Part shown: in pieces, positions 1 to 5,629 of the stretch
Layout of the letters: each line of letters opens with the position of its first letter
How positions within the stretch are numbered: position 1 is the first letter of the stretch
NCBI GenBank assembly: GCA_947448675.1
Contig: CANFOR010000067.1
Coordinates: 1 to 12,236, forward strand
Direction: 5' to 3'
DNA: 12,236 nt
Source of the DNA: Betaproteobacteria bacterium
GTDB lineage: Bacteria; Pseudomonadota; Gammaproteobacteria; Burkholderiales; Burkholderiaceae_C
Translations under genes and position numbers: made by a program
The notes under the pieces: generated by a model
What the model was told of the DNA's origin: nothing
The model's input: only the letters and a program-made list of their open reading frames with translations
Database searches by the model: none

Positions 1-228
1 CAGAACAAGCGTTTCCCGATCAAAAGCTTGTAGGCTGCGCTGGGCCTCGGCCACGTTAGGGGCTTGCCAAAAGGCGGCTATCGAGCGCGCCACGTCACCG
101 CGTGAACGTTGCAATAGCCAGGCCTTCCACAAAATGACGACCCAACTGGCAACCGACATCAACAGCAAGAGCGCGGCTACGAATTTGCTGATGCCATCGC
201 CCTGCAAAATAAAGTCCAGCGCCTGCAT
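1..228 (-). CDS. MotA/TolQ/ExbB-family proton channel protein, N-terminal part (cut by window edge)
   Basis: Reading leftward from an ATG at 228, 76 codons stay open to the window edge, so only the N-terminus is seen. The peptide starts MQALDFILQGDGISKFVAAL and has one strong membrane segment at about residues 13-36, then a basic, amphipathic cytoplasmic stretch. This is the usual start of ExbB/TolQ-type inner-membrane proteins, which with ExbD/TolR use the proton gradient to drive TonB or Tol. The start lies 3 nt past the dapB stop, and a CTGAGG ribosome-binding site overlaps that stop, so translation is probably coupled to dapB. An exbD-like gene would be expected just outside the window. 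The family assignment rests on one TM helix plus context; the diagnostic TM2-TM3 region is missing, so TolQ or MotA-like alternatives stay open. Confidence 0.75.
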   Translation of the reverse strand, partial: MQALDFILQGDGISKFVAALLLLMSVASWVVILWKAWLLQRSRGDVARSIAAFWQAPNVAEAQRSLQAFDRETLVL

Positions 229-231
229 GGT

Positions 232-1065
232 CTACCTCAGCTGCAATACGTCAAACATGTCGAACAAGCCCTTGGCGCGGCCGTCTAAGTAGCGCGCTGC
301 GCGCAATGCACCCAGCGCATAGCCCTCGCGGCTGGACGCCTTGTGGGTGATTTCAATGCGCTCGCCGGTGCCGGCAAACATCACCGTGTGGTCGCCCACA
401 ATATCGCCGCCGCGAATGGCAGAAAACCCGATAGCCGATGGGTCGCGCGCGCCCGTGATGCCTTCGCGCGCAAATACCGCATGGCCTTTGAGGTCGCGCC
501 CCAGCGCCTGGGCGACGACTTCGCCCATTTTGAGCGCCGTACCCGAGGGCGCATCGACTTTGTGCCGATGGTGGGTTTCGATAATTTCAATGTCGTAGCC
601 GGTAGACAAGGCCTTGGCCGCCATCTCTAAGAGCTTGAGCGTGACGTTCACGCCCACGCTCATATTCGGCGCCATGACGATGGCAATGTCTTTGGCTGCA
701 TCGGCAACTTCGGCTTTTTGCGCTTCGTCAAAGCCAGTGGTGCCAATCACCATGTGCACGCCGAGCGCACGGCACACACGCAGGTGGGCCATGCTGCCCT
801 CGGGGCGGGTGAAGTCGATCAGCACCTGGGCATTGGCCAAGCCTGCGTGCAGGTCGGCCACGACGGGCACATTGCTTTGAAAGCCTAAAAAAGCGCCAGC
901 ATCAGCGCCCAGGGCGGGCGCGCTGGGCAGGTCGAGGGCGCCCGCCAATTGGCAGTCAGCGGCGGCGCGAATCGCTTCAATCAGCATCTGGCCCATGCGG
1001 CCTGATGCGCCTGCAACGGCTATGCGCAACGGCGCTTTAGTGCCGGGCGTGTTGAGCGCGCTCAT
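232..1065 (-). CDS. dapB: 4-hydroxy-tetrahydrodipicolinate reductase
   Basis: This cytoplasmic enzyme reduces the DapA product with NAD(P)H in the diaminopimelate/lysine pathway, which feeds peptidoglycan and protein synthesis. The 277-aa length is close to that of E. coli DapB (273). The Rossmann dinucleotide motif GASGRMGQ is at residues 19-26. The family signature ETHHRHKVDAPSGTA is at 163-177, holding the catalytic His165 and Lys169 (E. coli His159/Lys163). GTTGF is at 108-112, and the tetramerisation/substrate domain fills the middle. The ATG overlaps the bamE stop as ATGA (4 nt shared at 1062-1065) and has no clear Shine-Dalgarno of its own, so it is probably translated by coupling to bamE. 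The exbB-like gene follows after 3 nt. Nothing appears truncated. The identification is secure from the signature. Confidence 0.97.
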   Translation of the reverse strand: MSALNTPGTKAPLRIAVAGASGRMGQMLIEAIRAAADCQLAGALDLPSAPALGADAGAFLGFQSNVPVVADLHAGLANAQVLIDFTRPEGSMAHLRVCRALGVHMVIGTTGFDEAQKAEVADAAKDIAIVMAPNMSVGVNVTLKLLEMAAKALSTGYDIEIIETHHRHKVDAPSGTALKMGEVVAQALGRDLKGHAVFAREGITGARDPSAIGFSAIRGGDIVGDHTVMFAGTGERIEITHKASSREGYALGALRAARYLDGRAKGLFDMFDVLQLR

Positions 1066-1706
1066 GGTGCGGTTTTCACATTGGGGTTGGCCGCAGTGCC
1101 TGCAAAGGCTTCGAGCGGTGGGTACACGCTGGGCAGGGCAGGCGCAGCGGTTGAGGGGCTCGCCGTGGCGGGTGCGCTGGGCACAGCGTTTTTGCGGCTG
1201 AACTCGCTCAGCACCTGCTCTGAGGCCACTAAGTTGGGGGCTTTGCCTAAGTTGCGCTTGGTATCGATTTGCGAGACAAACTCGGCCTCGCTGGGCATGG
1301 GGTCGCCCTCAAAGCGCTCATAGACATCGCCCTTGAAGAAGACTGTGAGTTTGCGCGTTTGCGCGGCCACACCTTGCCGACGCAGGGTGAACACATATTC
1401 CCAGCGGTCAGCGTGGAATACGCTGGCCAGCAGGGGTGTGCCCAAGACCTCTTTCACTTGGTTGCGCGTCAGGCCCGCTTGCAACAACGCGACTTGTTCG
1501 CTCGATACAAAATTGCCTTGCACCACTTCGGGCTTGTAGGGGCTGATCGCGGTGGCGATGCGCGAGGGTGCGCCGTTATTGCTGGCGGTATTGGCGCAGC
1601 CGCCGAGCAGGCACAGCAGGGCTGCTGCGGCGAGTGCGGGGAAGCATGCGGATGCATGGCGGAAGGCGCGCGCATAGGCGCTTAGCGGTAAAGACTTTGC
1701 GGGCAT
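1062..1706 (-). CDS. bamE: Outer membrane assembly lipoprotein BamE (SmpA/OmlA)
   Basis: BamE is a lipoprotein subunit of the BAM complex, which inserts beta-barrel proteins into the outer membrane. The 214-aa product starts at ATG 1704-1706; the reading frame stays open further upstream, but that would run through the promoter region and into fur. A signal peptide covers residues 1-36, ending in the lipobox LGGC with Cys37 as the lipidated residue. The BamE fold follows at about 57-135: the YKPEVVQGNF strand, the GLTRNQVKEVLGTPLL helix-turn (78-93), and WEYVF (102-106). E. coli BamE is only 113 aa; here residues 136-214 form an extra C-terminal tail rich in Ala, Pro and Ser, probably disordered in the periplasm. 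The gene is divergent from fur, as is omlA-fur in Pseudomonas, and overlaps dapB by 4 nt. The upstream ribosome-binding site is poor. Confidence 0.93.
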   Translation of the reverse strand: MPAKSLPLSAYARAFRHASACFPALAAAALLCLLGGCANTASNNGAPSRIATAISPYKPEVVQGNFVSSEQVALLQAGLTRNQVKEVLGTPLLASVFHADRWEYVFTLRRQGVAAQTRKLTVFFKGDVYERFEGDPMPSEAEFVSQIDTKRNLGKAPNLVASEQVLSEFSRKNAVPSAPATASPSTAAPALPSVYPPLEAFAGTAANPNVKTAP

Positions 1707-1794
1707 GGCTCGGGCAGTGGAGACTGGGAACGATATGATCGACTCATTGTAGCGGCAGGGTCTGCCGCCACAGCTTCGCACCGGAAAGCCCGCC
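1707..1794. promoter_or_regulatory. Divergent bamE/fur promoter region
   Basis: These 88 bp separate the divergent bamE and fur starts and must hold both promoters unless transcription enters from elsewhere. Leftward, a TACAAT -10-like hexamer lies at 1745-1750 (minus strand); rightward, a TATGAT hexamer lies at 1734-1739. Neither has a good -35 match. A perfect palindrome sits at 1752-1768 between the bamE -10 and its expected -35 position. No good match to the 19-bp Fur box consensus was seen, so Fur autoregulation cannot be claimed from sequence. The hexamer assignments are weak. Confidence 0.5.
1752..1768. repeat. Perfect 7-3-7 inverted repeat (GCGGCAG-GGT-CTGCCGC)
   Basis: GCGGCAG (1752-1758) and CTGCCGC (1762-1768) are exact reverse complements around a GGT loop, 26 bp upstream of the fur start. 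As DNA it could be an operator overlapping the bamE promoter; as RNA it would be a GC-rich stem in the fur leader. No T-tract follows on either strand, so it is not a standard terminator. Confidence 0.7.
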
Positions 1795-2226
1795 ATGAGC
1801 AATGTTGACGAACTCAAAAGCACTGGCCTCAAAGCCACGTTGCCACGGCTGAAAATTTTGGAACTTTTCCAAAAGGGCCAGCAGCGCCATATGACGGCTG
1901 AAGACGTGTTCCGCGTGCTCATGCTCGACCGCACCGACATTGGCCTGGCGACGGTCTATCGCGTGCTGACCCAATTTGAGCAAGCGGGCATTTTGATCCG
2001 CAGCCATTTTGAGTCGGGCAAGGCGGTGTACGAGCTCAACGAAGGCCAACACCACGACCACTTGGTTTGCATCGACTGCGGCAAGGTGGAAGAGTTTTAC
2101 GACGCTGAAATTGAAAGGCGCCAGCATGCCGTGGCCTCGGCCAAGGGCTTTAGCATTGCCGATCATGCTTTGAGCCTGTATGCCCACTGCACCAAAGCCG
2201 CTTGCACGCACCGGCCGGGGCCGTAG
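1795..2226 (+). CDS. fur: Ferric uptake regulator Fur
   Basis: Fur is a cytoplasmic dimeric metalloregulator that, with Fe2+, represses iron-uptake genes. The 143-aa length is close to that of E. coli Fur (148). The N-terminal winged helix includes the recognition region DIGLATVYRVLTQFE (48-62). The Fur metal-site block HHDHLVCIDCGKVEEF lies at 86-101: His86/87/89 and Glu100 are candidate metal ligands and Cys92/Cys95 form the zinc CxxC. His32 and a second Cys pair (Cys132, Cys137) are also present. Retention of the HHDH block and both Cys pairs favours Fur over Zur or PerR. The ATG at 1795 has a GGAAAG ribosome-binding site. The gene is divergent from bamE and converges on hprK 50 bp downstream. 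ExbB/ExbD genes at both window edges are the kind of target Fur usually controls, but that link is inferred. Confidence 0.96.
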   Translation: MSNVDELKSTGLKATLPRLKILELFQKGQQRHMTAEDVFRVLMLDRTDIGLATVYRVLTQFEQAGILIRSHFESGKAVYELNEGQHHDHLVCIDCGKVEEFYDAEIERRQHAVASAKGFSIADHALSLYAHCTKAACTHRPGP

Positions 2227-2253
2227 TGCCCCTTAACACCCCTACAAGGCCTC

Positions 2254-2271
2254 GTGCTCCCCGAAGAGCAC
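2254..2271. other. Small hairpin in the fur/hprK convergent gap
   Basis: GTGCTC (2254-2259) and GAGCAC (2266-2271) pair perfectly around a CCCGAA loop, between the fur stop and the hprK stop, where a shared two-way terminator would be expected. The stem is only 6 bp and no T-run follows on either strand, so intrinsic termination is doubtful. Confidence 0.4.
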
Positions 2272-2276
2272 CGCGT

Positions 2277-3230
2277 CTAGTGCGAATGGCTGTCCATGGC
2301 CTTGCGGTGCCGTTCCACAAAGTCTTGGTAGGTGTCTATGCCACGCAATTGCAAAATGGTATTGCGCACCGCCGCCTCCACCAGCACAGCAATATTGCGC
2401 CCCGCCACCACCTGAATAACGGCCTTGCGCACCGGGATGCCCAGCACGTCTTGTGTCAGCGGCTCGTAGGGAATGCGTTCGTATTCGCGCTCCATGGTTT
2501 CGCGGCGCACCAGGTGCACGATTAATTTCAGGCGCATTTTGCGGCGCACGGCGGTTTCGCCAAAAATTGCGCGAATGTCGAGCAGGCCAATGCCGCGCAC
2601 TTCGAGCAAGTTTTGCAACAATTCGGGGCAGCGGCCTTCGATCATGGTTTGGTTGACGCGGTACAAGTCCACCGCGTCATCGGCCACCAGGCCATTGCCG
2701 CGTGAGATGAGTTCCAGGCCTAGCTCGCTCTTGCCTAAGCCCGACTCGCCGGTAATCATCACGCCCAGGCCCAAGATGTCCATGAACACGCCGTGCATGC
2801 TGGTGCGCTCGGCAAAGTGGCGCGACAAATACGCGCGCAGCACGTCGATCACAAAAGCCGCCGACTCCTTGGTAGAGAACATCGGAATCTGCGCACGCTC
2901 GCACATTTGCAGCAGAGTGTCGGGCGCGGCTTGGTTGTCGGCCAGCACCAGCATTGGTGGCTCCAGCGTGACGATGCGCGAGATGCGGCGGGCGCAGTCT
3001 TCGGGCGAGGCCGCCACCAGGTAGGCGATCTCGCGGCTGCCCAAAATTTGTACGCGGTAGGGGTGGATGTAGTTGAGGTAGCCCACCAAGTCGGCACCTG
3101 AGCGGGCGGCGCTCACGGCCACTTCGTCGAAGCGGCGCTCGGAAGCGCCCAGACCGGCCACCCACTCCCATTTGAGCTGGGCACGGTGGTGCTCAAACAG
3201 CAGGTCGGCGCTGATGACGGTAGGTTTCAT
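2277..3230 (-). CDS. hprK: HPr kinase/phosphorylase
   Basis: HprK adds a phosphate to a serine of the PTS carrier HPr, and removes it, thereby tuning PTS phosphate flow; in beta-proteobacteria it usually accompanies the regulatory nitrogen PTS. The product is 317 aa, the usual size, from ATG 3228-3230; an 18-codon extension upstream would overlap ptsN and looks spurious. The N-terminal regulatory domain covers about 1-135. The C-terminal kinase domain has His146 (MHGVF), the Walker A loop GESGLGKS at 161-168, the acidic pair Asp184-Asp185 (VADDAVD), and the HprK signature EVRGIGLLDIRAIFG at 210-224. The gene lies 22 nt after ptsN, in the same operon. Its substrate HPr is not encoded in this window. 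The Shine-Dalgarno is weak, suggesting some dependence on ptsN translation. Confidence 0.97.
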   Translation of the reverse strand: MKPTVISADLLFEHHRAQLKWEWVAGLGASERRFDEVAVSAARSGADLVGYLNYIHPYRVQILGSREIAYLVAASPEDCARRISRIVTLEPPMLVLADNQAAPDTLLQMCERAQIPMFSTKESAAFVIDVLRAYLSRHFAERTSMHGVFMDILGLGVMITGESGLGKSELGLELISRGNGLVADDAVDLYRVNQTMIEGRCPELLQNLLEVRGIGLLDIRAIFGETAVRRKMRLKLIVHLVRRETMEREYERIPYEPLTQDVLGIPVRKAVIQVVAGRNIAVLVEAAVRNTILQLRGIDTYQDFVERHRKAMDSHSH

Positions 3231-3252
3231 GGCGGTTTTTTGAGGGGAATGG

Positions 3253-3720
3253 TCAAGCGGTGGCCGCCGATTGCCAGGCGGCAATTTGGCTGTGCAAGGC
3301 CTGTGCGTCGGGGCTGGTTTTGAGTCGATCGCGCAGCGGGGCGTCGCTCAGCAGTTCGGCAATTTCAGACAAAATTTCCAGATGCTTTTGCGTAGCTGCT
3401 TCGGGCACGAGTAAAAAAATCAACAAGCTCACGGGTTGTTCGTCGGGCGCGTCAAAACCAATGGGTTGGGCCAGCAGGCACACCGCAGCCATGGGCGACT
3501 TCAGCCCTTTGATGCGACCATGCGGAATGGCCACGCCATGGCCCAAACCGGTAGAGCCCAGGCGCTCGCGGGCAAACAGGCTATCGGTAACCAGGGAGCG
3601 CGCCAGGCCGTGCAGGTTTTCAAACAGCAGGCCGACTTCTTCAAAGGCGCGTTTTTTGCTGGTGGCGTCTAAAGGGACCAGAACCTGCGCGGCGGGCAGG
3701 ATGGATGACAAACGGTTCAT
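3253..3720 (-). CDS. ptsN: PTS IIA-like nitrogen regulatory protein (EIIA-Ntr)
   Basis: PtsN is the terminal phosphate acceptor of the nitrogen PTS (EI-Ntr, NPr/HPr, EIIA-Ntr); it transports nothing itself and regulates processes such as potassium uptake and the stringent response in other species. The product is 155 aa (E. coli 163) from ATG 3718-3720. A GTG nine codons upstream (3745-3747) is possible, but MNRLSSILP is the typical family N-terminus. The phosphorylation site is His67 in GVAIPHGR (62-69), matching E. coli His73. The PTS_EIIA_2 fold spans nearly the whole protein. It lies 100 nt downstream of hpf with a strong hairpin in the gap, and 22 nt upstream of hprK. The ribosome-binding site is poor (GAG only). 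Confidence 0.95.
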   Translation of the reverse strand: MNRLSSILPAAQVLVPLDATSKKRAFEEVGLLFENLHGLARSLVTDSLFARERLGSTGLGHGVAIPHGRIKGLKSPMAAVCLLAQPIGFDAPDEQPVSLLIFLLVPEAATQKHLEILSEIAELLSDAPLRDRLKTSPDAQALHSQIAAWQSAATA

Positions 3721-3756
3721 GCTCGAAATTATGCACCGCAGCGCCACCCCATAGAC

Positions 3757-3791
3757 AAGGGCCGCTCAGAATGGTCTTCTGAGCGGCCCTT
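3757..3791. other. Perfect 14-bp stem-loop between hpf and ptsN
   Basis: AAGGGCCGCTCAGA (3757-3770) and TCTGAGCGGCCCTT (3778-3791) are exact reverse complements with a 7-nt loop, 29 nt after the hpf stop and 36 nt before the ptsN ATG. The stem is GC-rich and would be very stable in RNA. Neither strand has a U-tract after it. It may therefore be a partial or Rho-assisted terminator, or a 3'-end stability/processing hairpin that sets hpf above ptsN-hprK in expression. The structure is seen directly; the role is inference. Confidence 0.8.
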
Positions 3792-3820
3792 GGGTGTGGC
3801 ATTTCGCAGTGAGGCGCGGC

Positions 3821-4150
3821 TTACATTAGGCGTTTGGCTGCGTCGTGGTGGTGGTCTTGCAAGCGATCTTTGTGGCGTACCACTTTTCGGTCTAGCTTGT
3901 CGACCAGGTCGTCAACCGCAGCATAGAGGTCGGCGTGAGTGCTTTCGGCAAACATGTCGCTGCCCTTGACATGGATGTTGCACTCGGCCCGCTGTCGTCG
4001 CTCTTTCTCTTTGAGCTTCTCAACCGTCAGCAAAACTTTGACATCAACCACTTGGTCAAAGTGCCGGGTAATTCGATCCAGCTTGTTGGTCACATAGGTG
4101 CGCAGTGCGGGGGTAACTTCAAGATGGTGACCGCTGATCGTCAAGTTCAT
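3821..4150 (-). CDS. hpf: Ribosome hibernation-promoting factor (short HPF/RaiA family)
   Basis: HPF binds the 30S decoding region of idle ribosomes and promotes hibernating ribosome dimers in stationary phase. The 109-aa product is the short form (E. coli HPF 95 aa), lacking the C-terminal dimerisation domain of long HPF. It starts MNLTISGHHLEVTPALR and has the KLDRITRHFD segment (23-32), the basic strand pair around 45-62, and the helix ESTHADLYAAVDDLVDKLDR (69-88) typical of this beta-alpha-beta fold. The tail from 90 is His/Lys/Arg-rich. It has the best ribosome-binding site of the window, AGGAGG (4157-4162), 6 nt from the ATG; the site can fold into a tiny AGGA-GGC-TCCT hairpin. It heads an hpf-ptsN-hprK unit. 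rpoN, often found just upstream of hpf, is absent; a divergent patatin gene is there instead. Confidence 0.95.
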   Translation of the reverse strand: MNLTISGHHLEVTPALRTYVTNKLDRITRHFDQVVDVKVLLTVEKLKEKERRQRAECNIHVKGSDMFAESTHADLYAAVDDLVDKLDRKVVRHKDRLQDHHHDAAKRLM

Positions 4151-4250
4151 AAGGAGCCTCCTATTGCTCTTACCGAAAAAACGCTAACCCGGCTGACGGG
4201 CTGGGCTAACGCAAGAAAGCACGACTTGTGTTCACTATGCGCCTGAATCC

Positions 4251-4263
4251 GTTGCAATGCAAC
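4251..4263. promoter_or_regulatory. Palindrome GTTGCA-A-TGCAAC, candidate operator
   Basis: The two 6-bp arms are exact reverse complements around a single A, the form of a small dimeric-regulator site. A further TGCAAC half-site follows at 4271-4276, 14 bp after the palindrome's own TGCAAC arm. It lies about 35 bp upstream of the likely patatin -10, where an activator or repressor could act. The cognate regulator is not known. Confidence 0.4.
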
Positions 4264-4296
4264 CATGCAGTGCAACAATTTGCGTTAAAAAATATG

Positions 4297-4305
4297 TGCT
4301 ATAAA
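4297..4305 (+). promoter_or_regulatory. Extended -10 promoter element for the patatin gene
   Basis: TG-C-TATAAA fits an extended sigma-70 -10 (TGnTATAAT) with one mismatch. The -35 region is poor (AATTTG or CAATTT at 17-18 bp), which is usual when TGn is present. Transcription would begin near 4312, giving a leader of about 60 nt before the start codon. Confidence 0.5.
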
Positions 4306-4370
4306 AGTGGTAGCTGCATACGCACAATCCATGCGCCTCGGCGGCGTTTTATCTATAGCTGCGTGAGGAT

Positions 4371-5567
4371 ATGATGCTGACTGGCTTGCTTTCCTCTGAA
4401 CGCAAACGCACGGCCCTGGTGCTAATGGGTGGTGGCGCGCGCACCGCCTACCAAGCGGGCGTGCTGCAGGCCTTGGCCGATATGCGCGGCTTGCAGACAG
4501 CCGCGGTGCAGCGTTTCCCGTTTCAGGTTTTGGTGGGCACCTCGGCTGGCGCACTCAATGTGGCCTTCTTGGCCGCTCGCGCTGGCCACGGCTTAATTGC
4601 CTTGCAAGAATTGGCGTATTTTTGGATGCAGCTGCGATCCACCCAGGTCTACAAGCTCGATGTGTCGATGGCCGCACGCTGGAGCAAGTACCTGGCCGCA
4701 TGGAGCCTGACGCGCAATGCCATGGCCCACGGTGCTGTGCTCGACAACACGCCCTTGGTAGACACCTTGCACCGTGCCATCTCTTTAACGGGCATTGAGG
4801 CTGCTCTACAAAGCCATGCGATTGATGCACTGGCAGTGACAGCGTCTAGCTACACCAGCGGCGTGCATTGGACCTTCTGCCAAACTCGACCCGCTGCCAT
4901 AGTGACGCCCTGGCAGCGCCCCGGAAGGCGTGCAGACTTTCAACCTATCACCATCGAGCACTTGATGGCGTCGAGCGCCTTACCCCTCTTGTTTCCCCCC
5001 ACGCCGCTCTGGGTCGACCAGGGTGCCGAGTACTTCGGCGATGGCTCAATGCGGCAAATTGCACCGCTCTCGCCCGCGGTTCATCTTGGGGCGCAAAAGA
5101 TCTTGGTGGTTGGTGTGGGCCAACCTTTACGCACTGCATGGACGGGCCGTACCCAAGAGCCTGGCAAATCGGTACTGAGCCGCAAACCCGGTTTGGGCAC
5201 CATGGCGGGGCATGCGTTGGCCAGCGTCTTCCACGACACCTTGCTGGCCGACGTAGAACAGTTGCAACGCGTCAACCAAACTCTGCAACGCCTGCCGCCC
5301 GAGGCAGCGCGTTTGTTGCCCTTCAAGCCGGTGGAGGTGCTGGTCATTGCCCCGAGCGCTTCTTTGGATGCGCTGGCTATGGCGCATATGCACAGCCTGC
5401 CGCGCCATACCCAGCAGGCCCTAGGAGGGCGCCTCAAGTTGCAAAGCGGTGGTGCGGGTTTGGCCAGTTACCTGCTCTTTGAGCCCGACTTTGTGCGCGC
5501 ACTAATGGCCCTAGGCGCGCAAGACGCCTACGCTCGCAAAGACGAATTGCTGGCCTTTATGGCCTGA
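4371..5567 (+). CDS. Patatin-like phospholipase family protein
   Basis: This is a predicted serine lipid acyl hydrolase of the bacterial patatin family, with a Ser-Asp dyad. All key elements are present in order: the oxyanion loop GGGARTAYQAG at 20-30, the nucleophile elbow GTSAG at 56-60 with Ser58, and the FGDGSMR block at 222-228 with Asp224 as the second dyad member. The product is 398 aa, with the patatin domain over about 13-250 and a C-terminal helical region of unknown role. No signal peptide or TM segment is evident, so it is probably cytoplasmic or peripherally bound. ATG codons occur at 4371 and 4374; the GTGAGG ribosome-binding site fits the second better (5-nt spacing), giving 397 aa. 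The substrate cannot be told from sequence. The gene is divergent from hpf and followed by corA after 62 bp. Confidence 0.92.
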   Translation: MMLTGLLSSERKRTALVLMGGGARTAYQAGVLQALADMRGLQTAAVQRFPFQVLVGTSAGALNVAFLAARAGHGLIALQELAYFWMQLRSTQVYKLDVSMAARWSKYLAAWSLTRNAMAHGAVLDNTPLVDTLHRAISLTGIEAALQSHAIDALAVTASSYTSGVHWTFCQTRPAAIVTPWQRPGRRADFQPITIEHLMASSALPLLFPPTPLWVDQGAEYFGDGSMRQIAPLSPAVHLGAQKILVVGVGQPLRTAWTGRTQEPGKSVLSRKPGLGTMAGHALASVFHDTLLADVEQLQRVNQTLQRLPPEAARLLPFKPVEVLVIAPSASLDALAMAHMHSLPRHTQQALGGRLKLQSGGAGLASYLLFEPDFVRALMALGAQDAYARKDELLAFMA

Positions 5568-5629
5568 GCCCGCGTAAACCGCTTTTGTGTCACCGCGCGC
5601 GGGCATAATCGGCAGGCCAAAGAACCACC
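5568..5629 (+). promoter_or_regulatory. Patatin-corA gap with inverted repeat and possible corA -10
   Basis: GCCCGCG (5568-5574, directly after the patatin stop) pairs with CGCGGGC (5598-5604) across a 23-nt loop, a weak stem unlikely to terminate. A CATAAT hexamer at 5604-5609 could be a corA -10 with a poor CTTTTG -35 16 bp upstream. corA could equally be co-transcribed with the patatin gene. No Shine-Dalgarno stands out before the corA ATG. Confidence 0.3.

Larger units (their letters stand above)
4151..4370. promoter_or_regulatory. Divergent hpf/patatin intergenic region
   Basis: This is the longest gap in the window (220 bp) and carries the promoters for hpf (left) and the patatin gene (right). 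It contains an extended -10 element for the rightward gene (4297-4305), an exact palindrome at 4251-4263, a nearby half-site repeat TGCAAC (4271-4276), and a direct repeat of GCTAAC (4182-4187, 4204-4209) in the hpf leader. I see no open reading frame worth calling and no clear sigma-54 element (-24 GG / -12 GC). Confidence 0.6.

Noticed and set aside
1269..1685. Plus-strand open frame of 138 codons opposite bamE
   Set aside because: It is antisense to the lipobox and BamE domain, and its composition looks like shadow translation.
1707..1794. Possible Fur box in the fur/bamE gap
   Set aside because: The stretch around 1731-1748 (GATATGATCGACTCATT) shares only scattered bases with the GATAATGATAATCATTATC consensus.
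3260..3754. Plus-strand open frame of 164 codons opposite ptsN
   Set aside because: It mirrors ptsN almost end to end; ptsN has the phospho-His motif and operon context.
4182..4209. GCTAAC repeats in the hpf leader as a terminator-like hairpin
   Set aside because: The two copies are direct, not inverted, so they do not form a stem; only a short direct repeat remains.
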